Part shown: in pieces, positions 1 to 10,128 of the stretch
Position numbering within the stretch: the first letter of the stretch is position 1
Layout: every line of letters begins with the position of its first letter
NCBI GenBank assembly: GCA_047974405.1
Contig: JBKECI010000053.1
Location: 10,823-74,822, forward strand
DNA length: 64,000 nucleotides
Reading direction: 5' to 3'
Source: UPXZ01 sp047974405
GTDB taxonomy: Bacteria > Bacteroidota > Bacteroidia > Bacteroidales > Paludibacteraceae
Program-made: the position numbers and the translations under genes
The notes under the pieces: generated by a model
What the model saw: only the letters and a program-made list of their open reading frames with translations
Told to the model about the DNA's origin: nothing
Databases searched by the model: none

Positions 1-300
1 CAGCATTCCGTCTTTTCCTACGGTTACAATACTATCGTACTGCACTTTATAGATGAATGCTTCCGGCAACAAAACCAAATTAGGGTCGTCGGGTTCTTCC
101 ATCATAATCATATCCGTATTGGATTGTTCAATACGCAATGTGTCAAAAACGGGACCTTTTTGCAACGGATTTTTCAATACAATCTGCTTGTCGTCATAAA
201 ACGTGTGGTCAATCTTATAGAGCTCATCCTTGCAGGCGGTCAATATGAGTATAATCCCCAACAAGAGAACGCTGCTCAATTTATATATTTTTGTATTCAT
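1..300 (-). CDS. Putative SusCD-associated lipoprotein (3' end outside window)
   Basis: An open frame starts at ATG 300 and runs off the left edge after 100 codons. The N-terminus is a hydrophobic signal segment (residues 5-21) ending in a lipobox L-T-A-C with Cys23, so the product should be a lipid-anchored outer-membrane or periplasmic protein. It lies 31 bp downstream of a susD-like gene on the same strand and is presumably the last visible gene of the SusCD operon. Small lipoproteins in this position often bind glycans at the cell surface, but nothing in the visible part identifies a ligand. The C-terminal part is missing from the window. Family not recognised. Confidence 0.7.
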   Translation of the reverse strand, partial: MNTKIYKLSSVLLLGIILILTACKDELYKIDHTFYDDKQIVLKNPLQKGPVFDTLRIEQSNTDMIMMEEPDDPNLVLLPEAFIYKVQYDSIVTVGKDGML

Positions 301-331
301 CGTTGTTTTGATTTTAGTTCGTTATTTTAGA

Positions 332-2227
332 TTACCATCCCTCATTTTGAATTAAAGTAGCATGCGAAGCCTCCACTTCTTTCAGCGGAATGGGAAAATG
401 ATACATTCTCGTATCAAAGAAGTGTTGTTCCACAGCTTGCACTGACCACGAGTAAATGATGCTGCCATCGGGATTATCTCCGGCTTTTTCCCAAATTGCG
501 GCATGCGACCACTGCTTATCGAGTTTCTCAAAAAGTTTGCGCCTTTTTAAGTCCCAGTAGCGATTTCCACTCTCCAATACAAACTCAATACGACGCTCGT
601 TCAGAATGAACGCTATCATTTGTTCTTTTGTCATATTTTCAGGTATCCCATAGCGAAGATTTGTACCCGGTTCGATACCGGCTCTTTGCCGAATGGTTTT
701 TAATCTATCTTCGATTGCTATGCGATTGGTCTCGTAATCCAATTCTGTCATAGCTTCGGCATCCATCAGCAACATATCAGCATAGCGAATAAAGGCGACT
801 CCTGTGCCGTTGAATGCTCCATCGTCGGTGTTACCAACAGCCCCTTCTTTACATAGTTTGACAAAGTAGTAGCCGGTAGAAGTTGAGCCTGTGAATATAC
901 CATCGGAAGCAGCTCCACGGTAGGTGTAAACAGGTTGGGGAGCTTCTCCTTTCGCTTTAGCCCATTTCGCTTCGTTGTAAAGGAATGCGATATAGAAACG
1001 CGGATCGCGGTTTTCATAAGGGTTGTTCGGATTGTAAAGGGTGTTGTTTTCATTGTATTTTCCTGGAGAAGTGGCATATTCGCCGTTTACAATAGTTCTT
1101 ATCTCTACGCCGTCTTTGGTTGGAAAGGCCTCTGTCAAATCGTGATAAGGGAGTACGGATGCTTTACCGGTTCTGGAAGCCGGCAAAAGTTCTCCTTGGG
1201 GCCAGCGATAGCCGTTAAATACAATCCAAAACCAAATGCGTTCTTTGCTCACACGACTGGTAGTAGCTTTGTAGTAACCGTTTACCACTTTTATTGCCGG
1301 ATCTCCATTGGCATCAATTATATTGGTGGTATCGCTTTTTATCAGTTCAAACAAATTGTTGTGGCTTGTATTGTATTGGAAGAAATTATCCAACGCATCT
1401 TTTACTTTTTGCCAGCGATTCAACTGATAATCGTCGTAACCCATCAACAGGCGATTGTTTCCAGAGCCTATATTGCCTCCATTGTACAGCGGGCTTGCCG
1501 CATAGAGGTAGAGTTTTGCCAACATTGCCAGAGCCGCTCCTTTGGTAGGACGTCCGTAATCGTTTCCGTTTTGTTCATCCGGTAAGGCATTGGCGGCAGT
1601 TTCGAGTTCGTTCGCTATAAAATCAACTGTAACTTCGAATGTAGCACGCGGTATCCCCTGGTCTTCAAAAGGGTCTAACATTTTATCGCCTACCAAGGGT
1701 ATTCCTCCAAAATTACGCATCAGATGAAAATAATAGAAAGCACGCATATAACGGGTTTCGGCTATCATCTTGTCTTTCTTAGCACGGGAAAGTGGAGACA
1801 TTTCGCAATTTTCGAGAAATTGATTACACACGCGAATATTTTGGTACATGGCAGTCCACGAATTAAGGAATTTATTAAAATTGGCATTGATACCATCTTG
1901 TGTAAAATCCCCTTTACTGAATGCTACGGCAAAACTTTTGCGGTCAGAACTTTTTTCTTTCATATTATCTGTAGCGGCATCGTAATCGTAGAAACTTTGG
2001 AGATAGTATCCGTTACCCGGATTACGGGGTCCCATAATCACATCCGGAATTTTCCAATAAATGGAAGCCTGAAACTGCATTGTTTTCAAACTGTCCGAAA
2101 ATATCGTTCTCAAAGTTTCCGTTTCTTCTTTGGCATCCAAAAACCCTTCTGATGTTTCTGTACAACTGAAACCTGCCAGCAAAACAAAAATCAGTAAAGG
2201 ATAAACGCTGTATTTTATTTTTTTCAT
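332..2227 (-). CDS. SusD/RagB family nutrient-binding outer-membrane lipoprotein
   Basis: The 631-residue product has a signal peptide with Cys22 as the lipidation site. A TPR-rich SusD N-terminal region carries the typical R-Y-M-R-A-F-Y-Y-F segment and a following G-G-I-P-L-V motif near residues 155-180. The C-terminal RagB/SusD part includes N-E-R-R-I-E-F (about residue 545) and the usual ending P-I-P-L-K-E-V...Q-N-E-G-W. SusD proteins form the lid over the SusC barrel and capture the substrate. The gene sits 13 bp downstream of its SusC partner. Length is normal for the family (about 500-650). The substrate (glycan, peptide or other) cannot be read from the sequence. Confidence 0.95.
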   Translation of the reverse strand: MKKIKYSVYPLLIFVLLAGFSCTETSEGFLDAKEETETLRTIFSDSLKTMQFQASIYWKIPDVIMGPRNPGNGYYLQSFYDYDAATDNMKEKSSDRKSFAVAFSKGDFTQDGINANFNKFLNSWTAMYQNIRVCNQFLENCEMSPLSRAKKDKMIAETRYMRAFYYFHLMRNFGGIPLVGDKMLDPFEDQGIPRATFEVTVDFIANELETAANALPDEQNGNDYGRPTKGAALAMLAKLYLYAASPLYNGGNIGSGNNRLLMGYDDYQLNRWQKVKDALDNFFQYNTSHNNLFELIKSDTTNIIDANGDPAIKVVNGYYKATTSRVSKERIWFWIVFNGYRWPQGELLPASRTGKASVLPYHDLTEAFPTKDGVEIRTIVNGEYATSPGKYNENNTLYNPNNPYENRDPRFYIAFLYNEAKWAKAKGEAPQPVYTYRGAASDGIFTGSTSTGYYFVKLCKEGAVGNTDDGAFNGTGVAFIRYADMLLMDAEAMTELDYETNRIAIEDRLKTIRQRAGIEPGTNLRYGIPENMTKEQMIAFILNERRIEFVLESGNRYWDLKRRKLFEKLDKQWSHAAIWEKAGDNPDGSIIYSWSVQAVEQHFFDTRMYHFPIPLKEVEASHATLIQNEGW

Positions 2228-2240
2228 ATTCTATCGATTT

Positions 2241-5200
2241 TTAAAAAGAGATTTGACAACCTACATTAAATACTTTTTGTTGCGGATAAGTGGTTAAACC
2301 CGTTTGTGAACTTTCCGGATCAATCTGATATTCTTTCAAATTAGACCACGTATATAAGTTTTGAGCCGTAAAATATACTCTCGCGCTTGCCAAACCGGCA
2401 GATTTCATCCATTTTTCAGGAAAATTGTATCCTACTTCTATATTTTTCCAACGCAGATAATCGGCGGAGCGTAACCAGAATGTGGATTGTGCGCTGTTTT
2501 TATTGTTCTGCGCCAACAGTCTCGGGTATGTAGCATCCTTGTTCATTTCAATCAATGTTTGCGGATCGGATACATAGTTGCCATCGGTATCGTAGTAAGT
2601 CCACCTGCCCATGTGAATAGGCATCGGCTTACCATTGCTGCTCCCAACGATAGTATTTGTTCCATCTGCCAATCGCAACATACTTTCTATACTCACTTTG
2701 GCACCTGTAGCTCCTTGAAACATCACCGAAAAATCAAAGTTTTTATAGGTAACTCCGGCTGAAATTCCATAAGTGAAATCGGGAATACTGTTGCCAATCG
2801 CAATGCGGTCGTATTCATTAATAATTCCGTCGGGAGCTCCGTTTGGACCGCTAATATCTTTATATTTTAGGTCTCCCGGAGCTATATCGCGTGCCAAACC
2901 ATCATACGGACCGTTGTCAATTTCGTCCCAAGAGTCATAAAATCCATCGGCAACGTAACCGAATATGGTCCCTATGGGGCGTCCTGTCTGCATACTGAGT
3001 TTGTATTCACTCGGAGCTTCGTCCATAAACAGTATCTTGTTTTTTGCCGAACTGAAAGTTCCTCTTACAAAATAGTTGAGATTATCGGTCAGTTTGTCCC
3101 GCCATGATACTTCTCCGTCAAATCCTTTGTTTTCGGTACGTCCGATATTGGAGGGGGGTAAAATGGTAATCAGGCTGGCGCCACCAGAGCCGTTATCGGC
3201 AAATACATTCAAAAATCCTGCGTAATAAACAATTCCGGCACGGGTAGCCAAAATATCTTTTCGTCTGTTGTTGAAATAATCTACCGTAGCTGTCAGGCGA
3301 TCTCCGAACATGCGTAAATCGACTCCTATATCCAATTTTGCATCAGTTTCCCAGCGCATTTCAGGATTGGCATATTGGCGCAGACCAAGTGCACTCATTT
3401 TGGTGGGGTTTTCTCCGAAGTAATAGTTCATCACGATACCATAACTTTCCTGATAGGCATATCCGTCTCCGGGTATTTTATCAGAGCCACTCAATCCGTA
3501 CGAACCTCTCAATTTCAAAGTTCCGATTCGGAATTTATCCATTAATGATTTCAAGTAAGGTTCTTGCGCTATATTCCAACCAAGTGTGAAAGCCGGAAAG
3601 AGGTCGTAGCGATTGTTGGTGGCAAACTCGTCGGAGCCGTTGTAGGCAGCGCTCAATTCTGCAATGTAGCGGTAATCGTAATCGTAACCGATACGTCCCG
3701 AATAGCTGACCGAGTTTCGCTGATTGTCGGAGCCTGTGCGGACAGAATACCAGTTGCCCAGAAGTAAACCGTTAATATTGTGTACGCCGAATTTTCGTCC
3801 ATACGTCATGTCAAATCTCGTATTTATCTGTACCATAGGAGAATATCCTGAACTTGAAACGCTCAAAAGCGGTAAGATGTATTGATTGGTAATTACCGGA
3901 GTATAAGCTTCTGTTTCGGGTTCATAGTAATAGTCCAATACTTCGCTGCGAGTCAGACTGCGTCCAAATCCCCAAGTGTTGGTAAGCGCCATTACTCCTT
4001 TTACTTTCAATCCTTTAGTTATGCTGTGTAAATCGTAATCCAATGTGATGTTTCCGTTTACATTATTTCTAAACTGACGACTGTATCCCCCGTAAGTAAG
4101 CAAGGCTAATGGATTGATGTAGGTGCCGGTGTATCCGCCGAAAGTTCCGTTCGGATTGTAAGCCGGATAGTGGTAGGGGGCGATACCTGCTCCCAGCAAA
4201 CGTTGGAAAATGGATTGTGATGTTCCACGTGTTGAGGGGAGATTCGGTTGGTTTATCTCTGTCAGGATGGCATTGGCATTTAAGCGAGCATTAAAATCTT
4301 TGGTTATTTTAACATCGAAATTTGCTCTTACGTTATATCGTTTCTGATAATAATCGTTATTGAATTCTTCCTCTCGGGGAAGTTCTTTGAACAGACCGCC
4401 CTGATTCAGATAAGCCAGCGATACGAAATACTTAACAGCTTCGGTACCGCCTTGTATGTCGGCAGTATATTGCTGTTGGCTCGAAGATTTTTTATATATC
4501 AAATCATACCAGTCCACATCAGGATAGAGATAGGGGCTGTCTCCCGTGCGGTAATGTTCCAGAGCTTCATCACTAAAGTAGCGCTCTTGCGCAAGCGCTG
4601 TGGTGTTATTATCGTTCAGATGAAGTTCTTTGAGTAGCGACAAACTTTGATACGAATTCAAAAACTCATTTTTGTAAGTAGGCGACTGGAGTCCAAAATC
4701 GGTACGGAAAGTAAGTTTTGGCTTTCCCAATTTACCACGCCGGGTCGTAATCAAAATTACACCGTTAGCTCCCTTTATCCCGAAAATGGAAGTACTCCCC
4801 GCATCTTTGAGAATACTGACTTCTTCGATATCGTTGGATGAAAGGCGGGATAGTGTGGTCTGGTCAGACTCTACATCGTCAATCAAAATCAGTGGTGTAC
4901 TTTCTACATTAGCAAAAGTTCCCATACCGCGAATGAAAATAGTTGCTGCGTCGTACCCCGGCTGACCACTGCCTTGCAACTGGAACAGACCGGGCAAGCG
5001 TCCTGCCAAAGAGTTTTGAATGGAGGTGGAGGGCAATGACCTGATTTGCTCTGCATTAATTTGGCTGACAGAAGCGGCATTGGTAATCCTTGACTTGCTT
5101 CCAAACCCTACCCTTACTACAGTTACTTCTTTGAGCATATTCTCATCGTTTTCCATAACAATTTTCATATCTGCGGAAACTGTCAGTATTTTCTCTCTAT

Positions 5201-5423
5201 AACCAATGTAACGTACGGTTATTTTTGAGTTTTTGGTGCTAACCGTAAGCGCGAAATTACCGTTTATATCGACTGTTGTTCCGTTTTGTGTTCCTGTTTC
5301 CAACACAGTCGCACCAAGCAGTCCCTCTCCGGTATCGTCCGTTATCACACCTTTAACCTTAAATTGAGCTGACAAACAAAAGGGTATCAGCGTAAATAAT
5401 ACTATACTAATTATGTATTTCAT
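2241..5423 (-). CDS. SusC/RagA family TonB-linked outer-membrane receptor
   Basis: The product is 1060 residues from ATG 5423, which is followed by a good signal peptide (M-K-Y-I-I-S-I-V...S-A-Q). An upstream ATG at 5465 would overlap the preceding susD gene and precede the signal peptide, so it is less likely. Domain order is a carboxypeptidase-regulatory-like domain (residues about 22-100), a TonB plug with S-L-A-G-R-L-P-G-L and I-L-K-D-A-G-S-T-S-I-F-G-I-K-G-A-N-G, then a long beta-barrel ending in aromatic I-S-F. It imports oligomers across the outer membrane using TonB energy. It pairs with the SusD-like protein directly downstream (13 bp). Confidence 0.95.
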   Translation of the reverse strand: MKYIISIVLFTLIPFCLSAQFKVKGVITDDTGEGLLGATVLETGTQNGTTVDINGNFALTVSTKNSKITVRYIGYREKILTVSADMKIVMENDENMLKEVTVVRVGFGSKSRITNAASVSQINAEQIRSLPSTSIQNSLAGRLPGLFQLQGSGQPGYDAATIFIRGMGTFANVESTPLILIDDVESDQTTLSRLSSNDIEEVSILKDAGSTSIFGIKGANGVILITTRRGKLGKPKLTFRTDFGLQSPTYKNEFLNSYQSLSLLKELHLNDNNTTALAQERYFSDEALEHYRTGDSPYLYPDVDWYDLIYKKSSSQQQYTADIQGGTEAVKYFVSLAYLNQGGLFKELPREEEFNNDYYQKRYNVRANFDVKITKDFNARLNANAILTEINQPNLPSTRGTSQSIFQRLLGAGIAPYHYPAYNPNGTFGGYTGTYINPLALLTYGGYSRQFRNNVNGNITLDYDLHSITKGLKVKGVMALTNTWGFGRSLTRSEVLDYYYEPETEAYTPVITNQYILPLLSVSSSGYSPMVQINTRFDMTYGRKFGVHNINGLLLGNWYSVRTGSDNQRNSVSYSGRIGYDYDYRYIAELSAAYNGSDEFATNNRYDLFPAFTLGWNIAQEPYLKSLMDKFRIGTLKLRGSYGLSGSDKIPGDGYAYQESYGIVMNYYFGENPTKMSALGLRQYANPEMRWETDAKLDIGVDLRMFGDRLTATVDYFNNRRKDILATRAGIVYYAGFLNVFADNGSGGASLITILPPSNIGRTENKGFDGEVSWRDKLTDNLNYFVRGTFSSAKNKILFMDEAPSEYKLSMQTGRPIGTIFGYVADGFYDSWDEIDNGPYDGLARDIAPGDLKYKDISGPNGAPDGIINEYDRIAIGNSIPDFTYGISAGVTYKNFDFSVMFQGATGAKVSIESMLRLADGTNTIVGSSNGKPMPIHMGRWTYYDTDGNYVSDPQTLIEMNKDATYPRLLAQNNKNSAQSTFWLRSADYLRWKNIEVGYNFPEKWMKSAGLASARVYFTAQNLYTWSNLKEYQIDPESSQTGLTTYPQQKVFNVGCQISF

Positions 5424-5445
5424 GTGATTGATTTTTATTCCGTTC

Positions 5446-7239
5446 TTAATAGTTCCAGCCTTCATTTTGCACTAATTTATTGTTTCCATAAAGTTCATTA
5501 CGTGGTATTGGATACCAATACATTCGTTTGTCGAAAGAAGATTGAGCCACGTTTTCGTAGGCATATTGATACGTTCCGTCAATATTTTTGGTTATGCGTA
5601 CTCCTCTCACAGGCTGAGTCATCACAGCATCGCCGGAGTCGCATATTTTCCATCTCCTAATGTCCCAAAAACGCTGTTCTTCGTAAGCCATTTCTATTCT
5701 CCGTTCGTTGTGGATAATTCTCCGCATCAGCTCCTGCGAGTAGGTTGCCGGTAAACCAAAACGACTATCACTACCTGCTTTTATACCGGCTCTTTTTCTT
5801 AATTCAATCAAGCCAAATATGATTTCGGCATCGTTTGTGGGGTCCGACTCGTTAACGGCTTCGGCGTAGTTGAGCAAAATTTCGGCATAGCGGAATATTT
5901 GATAATGATGGTTGTAATTTTTGTATGTTTCTTCGTTTTCGTTATTTCCCAAAAACTTTTTCAGATAATATCCGGTGCGTGTATATATACCGCCAGATAT
6001 AGCGCCTCTGTCTTTTCCTCCTTCAAATGTTTCCACTTTCCGTTTCAACCAGGTGGAGCCGTTGATAAATACGGTACGTTCCAAGCGTGGGTCGCGGTTG
6101 GTGTAGGGGTCTTGGTCGCTGTAGCCTGATTCGGGGTCAATGCCTTCGGCAGGATTGTAGTTTCTAAAAATCGATTTTCCATCGGCGGTAAGAAAAGCAT
6201 CGACTAAGTTCTGGCTCGGACTTGTTCTTCCTTGTGAAGTTACCGTTCCGGAAGTTCCGGTACCATAAGAGTAGCCGCAGGGGCTGCTAGTTTGTTCAAT
6301 AGAGGTATTCGACCCCATTTGTTTGATCATTATCATTTCTGCATTGGGAAAATCGTCGTTGTTCATCGCAAATAGTTTGAACATACTTACAGAACTCCCC
6401 TGATATAGTGAATATATATTCAGCTTCATCACTCTTTCGGCAGCGGTAGCAGCAGCTTTCCACTTATCTATATCGTTTGTAGGATTGTACAATGGACTCG
6501 CCAGGTAGAGTTTTAGTCGGGAAATCAACGCCAAGGCAACTCCTTGATTAACGTGTCCTATCTCGGTGGGATCGTATGCAGCGGTTGATTGTGCGGGATG
6601 CAGACCGGCGTAACAGGAGTTTACACTATCTGGACTAATCTCGCCTATGATATAATTGGCTACTTCGTCAATGGTACTTTTTGGTATATTGACATCATCG
6701 GTTGCGTCCAATACTTGGTCGCCAACCATTGGTACTCCGCCCCACCGTTTCATCAATTCAAAATAGTAATAAGCCCTCATCAGTCTTGCTTCGGCTTTCA
6801 TACGTTTCATTCTTACTTCGGGTACCTGTGTTGAAGGGGGAAACATCGGGAGTTTTTCCAAAAAAAGATTTACACGGCGAATGCCTCTGTAGTTTCTTGC
6901 CCAAGCGTCTCCATCCAAGCTGGTAATATTGCCCGGCGTAAGCAATCCGTTGCGATAGTTGTTCAAGTCATTACTGCCCGCAATATTTTGGGTAGGTACT
7001 CCGTCGTCGGTTGCCGCATCAAGATAAGAACTCGAAAAGCGGGTGTGTAAGAGGGGTAAATCGAGATAACAAGCATAAAAAAGTTGCTTTATAGCACTGT
7101 TTTCCGTTGAGTCGGCAGGATTGAACACCTTCTCTTCTGTATTCCATTCCAAAGGTTTTGGTTCAAAATCTTCACAAGCCGTAATAGAGAAGATAAGTAT
7201 GAAACAGGAAAATATTAGTATTTTATTTATATTTTTCAT
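5446..7239 (-). CDS. SusD/RagB family outer-membrane lipoprotein (second pair)
   Basis: The 597-residue product has a hydrophobic signal and lipobox S-I-T-A-C with Cys22. Family marks are R-L-M-R-A-Y-Y-Y-F followed by G-G-V-P-M-V-G-D, the N-E-R-R-I-E-M segment with R-F-W-D-I-R-R-W after it, and the closing P-I-P-R-N-E-L...V-Q-N-E-G-W. It lies between two SusC genes: 15 bp after the upstream SusC and 22 bp before the MKY start of the next SusC, so it most likely partners the upstream, carboxypeptidase-domain-lacking SusC. Its role is substrate capture at the cell surface; the ligand is unknown. Confidence 0.95.
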   Translation of the reverse strand: MKNINKILIFSCFILIFSITACEDFEPKPLEWNTEEKVFNPADSTENSAIKQLFYACYLDLPLLHTRFSSSYLDAATDDGVPTQNIAGSNDLNNYRNGLLTPGNITSLDGDAWARNYRGIRRVNLFLEKLPMFPPSTQVPEVRMKRMKAEARLMRAYYYFELMKRWGGVPMVGDQVLDATDDVNIPKSTIDEVANYIIGEISPDSVNSCYAGLHPAQSTAAYDPTEIGHVNQGVALALISRLKLYLASPLYNPTNDIDKWKAAATAAERVMKLNIYSLYQGSSVSMFKLFAMNNDDFPNAEMIMIKQMGSNTSIEQTSSPCGYSYGTGTSGTVTSQGRTSPSQNLVDAFLTADGKSIFRNYNPAEGIDPESGYSDQDPYTNRDPRLERTVFINGSTWLKRKVETFEGGKDRGAISGGIYTRTGYYLKKFLGNNENEETYKNYNHHYQIFRYAEILLNYAEAVNESDPTNDAEIIFGLIELRKRAGIKAGSDSRFGLPATYSQELMRRIIHNERRIEMAYEEQRFWDIRRWKICDSGDAVMTQPVRGVRITKNIDGTYQYAYENVAQSSFDKRMYWYPIPRNELYGNNKLVQNEGWNY

Positions 7240-7254
7240 ATCTATTTTCGTTTT

Positions 7255-10128
7255 TTAAAATTGAAGATTTATTCCTGCGTTAAATGCCATAAAGTTGGGA
7301 ACAATCCCTGTAGAGCCAGACATATAATTGAGCAATTCGGGATCACGATCTTTTAATGGACTTATCGTTACTAGATTATAAGCATTGACAAAGAGTTTAA
7401 CTCCTGCCAGATGAATCGGTTTGAGCCACGATTCGGGCAAAGCATACGATAACTCTATATTTTTAAGTCTCAGATAATTGGTGTTTTTCAGCCAGAAAGT
7501 AGATGTTTTTTCATTGTATGTGTTTCCGGCCGCTGAGATTCTCGGATAGCTTGCATCGGGATTATTAATAGACCAGCGATCTAAATGCTCTGCCAGAGCC
7601 TGTCCGTATGAACTGGACGAGTTGATGCTAAATGGCAACTCTCTGATAATGCTTTGCGAATTTGCCAAACCGCTCCATTGCATACTTAAAGCGATGCCTT
7701 TCCATTCGGCACCAAGATAGAATCCATATTCGATGCGTGGAGCTTCGGTGCTGATGCCCTTTACATCCAAATCGTCAATATTGTGGTCACCGTTCAAGTC
7801 CTTGTATTTCAAATCACCCGGAGACGGGATATAACCGTCCATCGTATATCCTTGACTACCGTCACTCGGATTCATATATTCGGCGATTTCCTCCGGCGAT
7901 TGGAAAAACCCTTCCGATACGTAGCCAAATATTTGCCCGTATGGCTGGCCTACTCTTTGCATATAGGATTCGGGGTAAACAGCCTCTCCGTTGTTCAGTA
8001 ATTTTGTTTTGTAGAGTGTTGCTTGTATATTGGTCTGAACATTGACTTCACCAAACTGTTTGTTATAATTCACGTCCAGTTCCAATCCCTGTTGATTGTA
8101 CACCCCAATATTTTGTAATGTAGCTCCACCATGTAAGCTTGAATTGGCTATGGCAGAGGGAGTCATCAAAATATCGTAGTGGTGGTTGTGGAAATATTCT
8201 GCCGTAATGCTCAACGATTTATCCAACATTAAGAGGTCTGCTCCCAAGGTAAAACGCCTACTTTTTTCGCATTCGGGGTCGTATGGTACCGGCGACTCTA
8301 CCAAAGTGGACATAGAGGAGTTGTCATGCCCGATATTTACCCCTCCTCCACTGGTATATCGCTTGATATAAGCAAAGTAGTAATTAGACATATTGCCGGT
8401 TGCTGTTCTAAAGAAGGATCCGGTCCCATCGTTCCCGTTAAGTCCAAAAGTAGTCCGCAATTTTAACGCATCTATTTTTTCGACGTTGAAAAAATCTTCT
8501 CTGTCAATGTTCCATCCCAATCCGGCTGTGGGGAAAAATCCCCAACTGTTACCCTGACTCAGGTAATTGAAGTGCATACGAGAAACGCTCATCTCTGCCA
8601 TATACCTTTTGTCAAAGTTATATTCAGAGTGGAGGTTAAACCCGTATTTCATCATTGGTAAGCTTGCGGACTGCAAAATGAAGTTGTTTGACCAGTAAGT
8701 GAGTTTTGTATTCAACGCATGCAATCCGGCTGTCAGGTTGTAACCAAGCGAAATGTCCGTATATAGTAAACGGTACTGGCGACTGTACGAACTTGAACTT
8801 GAAGGAGCAGTAGCCGACAAGTGCTTAACATAGTTTTCGGAAATAATATTCCCGTCGGCATCCATAGTGGGGACATATTCCCATACTTCAAATCCTTTGA
8901 TGCGGTTGAGCGACTCGCGATACGAAGAGTTGTATGAATACAGCCCTTTAGCGTACAATCCTTTTAGTTTTCCTGTAAATTGGTGCTCCAGTGCTACATC
9001 AAAGTTAAAGTCTGTTTTGGGATACATAATATATCCCGACGCAATGCTTTGCGCGTATAGATTATTAGTGTATTTTTGATTTCCACCGTATGTCCCGTTT
9101 GGATTGAGAATTGGATACGCGTTATTCGGGGTAGTGAATAGGGTCGGATAAATGGTACCCATCATCGTTTTACCAGGGGTATTTTCTCTGAACATTTGTC
9201 CGAATACGTTTACCTGAAGTAGAGTTGTTGGAGACAGGTTCACATCAACATTGGTACGCAACGAGTATTTTTTGAGATTTTCACTGGTATTGTATGCATT
9301 GAGTGTTTTGTCCTGTTTCAAAAATCCTTGTTGATCATACACATTAATGTCTATGAAATATTCTGCCTGTTTGTTTCCGCCAGTCATATTCAGGTTATAT
9401 TGTTGTACGGGTGCTTTATCTCTCATCATTACATCATACCAATCTACATTGGGGTGAGTGTAAGGACTCGCACCGGTACGGTACAACTCTAAGTCTTTAC
9501 TGCTATAAAGCAACGGCGAGCCGTCATTGTCCAACGCTTCGTTGAGCAGCGTAGCATAATCGTAAGCACCTAAAAACTCTGGACGAAAAATTTGTTGGAC
9601 AGAGGCATACTGGGCAGTAAAATCTATTTTCAATTTTGATGCATTCCCACGCCTTGTTTTGATATACAATACGCCATCGCCACTTGACATACCCCAAGCT
9701 GCCAATCCCAACGCGTCTTTTATCAGCGTTACAGATTCTATCTGGCTTGCCGGAATATTAGCGTCGGCCCGCGGAATACCGTCAACAACTATTAAGAGGT
9801 TGCGTCCTCTCATTTTCAATCCGGCACGCTCTGTAGGATAGCCCTGCGTCATATCTACATACAATCCGGGTAATGTCCCGTCCAAAAATTGTTCCATCTG
9901 AAATGTGGGACGGTGCAGCAATCTGTCTCCCGAAATTGTAGATGTTGACTGCAATGAGGTTATCGGATTTTGTTCTCCCACCAACAAAGCATTGGGGATT
10001 GCCTTGCCGGTATGTACTTGGATAGTATCCGTTTCTCCTGTCTGTGCCCAGACAGATGTCGAAACGAAAATAATCAGTAATAAAAATGTAGCTACTCTAC
10101 ATTTGCTTCGTTTTTTAGTAATTCTCAT
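7255..10128 (-). CDS. SusC/RagA-like TonB-dependent receptor lacking the N-terminal carboxypeptidase-like domain
   Basis: This is the first gene of the SusCD operon. The 957-residue product has a signal peptide ending at W-A-Q (about residue 29) and then, after about 35 residues of linker, passes almost directly into the plug (G-T-L-P-G-L-Y-V-D, then L-I-K-D-A-L-G-L-A-A-W-G-M-S). The beta-sandwich domain normally preceding the plug in SusC proteins is absent, which explains why it is about 100 residues shorter than the second SusC here. The barrel contains typical SusC signatures such as P-N-V-D-W-Y-D, L-K-Y-K-D-L-N-G-D and the terminal N-A-G-I-N-L-Q-F. It has its own SusD downstream. Confidence 0.9.
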   Translation of the reverse strand: MRITKKRSKCRVATFLLLIIFVSTSVWAQTGETDTIQVHTGKAIPNALLVGEQNPITSLQSTSTISGDRLLHRPTFQMEQFLDGTLPGLYVDMTQGYPTERAGLKMRGRNLLIVVDGIPRADANIPASQIESVTLIKDALGLAAWGMSSGDGVLYIKTRRGNASKLKIDFTAQYASVQQIFRPEFLGAYDYATLLNEALDNDGSPLLYSSKDLELYRTGASPYTHPNVDWYDVMMRDKAPVQQYNLNMTGGNKQAEYFIDINVYDQQGFLKQDKTLNAYNTSENLKKYSLRTNVDVNLSPTTLLQVNVFGQMFRENTPGKTMMGTIYPTLFTTPNNAYPILNPNGTYGGNQKYTNNLYAQSIASGYIMYPKTDFNFDVALEHQFTGKLKGLYAKGLYSYNSSYRESLNRIKGFEVWEYVPTMDADGNIISENYVKHLSATAPSSSSSYSRQYRLLYTDISLGYNLTAGLHALNTKLTYWSNNFILQSASLPMMKYGFNLHSEYNFDKRYMAEMSVSRMHFNYLSQGNSWGFFPTAGLGWNIDREDFFNVEKIDALKLRTTFGLNGNDGTGSFFRTATGNMSNYYFAYIKRYTSGGGVNIGHDNSSMSTLVESPVPYDPECEKSRRFTLGADLLMLDKSLSITAEYFHNHHYDILMTPSAIANSSLHGGATLQNIGVYNQQGLELDVNYNKQFGEVNVQTNIQATLYKTKLLNNGEAVYPESYMQRVGQPYGQIFGYVSEGFFQSPEEIAEYMNPSDGSQGYTMDGYIPSPGDLKYKDLNGDHNIDDLDVKGISTEAPRIEYGFYLGAEWKGIALSMQWSGLANSQSIIRELPFSINSSSSYGQALAEHLDRWSINNPDASYPRISAAGNTYNEKTSTFWLKNTNYLRLKNIELSYALPESWLKPIHLAGVKLFVNAYNLVTISPLKDRDPELLNYMSGSTGIVPNFMAFNAGINLQF

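Noticed and set aside
935..1585. Long plus-strand frames opposite the susD and other genes
   Set aside because: They run antisense to strong minus-strand genes, have no recognisable domain and Cys/His-rich compositions typical of shadow frames. The same holds for 1724-2152, 26233-26691 and 47212-47763 on the plus strand, and 35956-36576 on the minus strand.
5424..5465. Upstream start for the second SusC
   Set aside because: It overlaps the preceding susD gene and adds 14 residues before a normal signal peptide; ATG 5423 is better.
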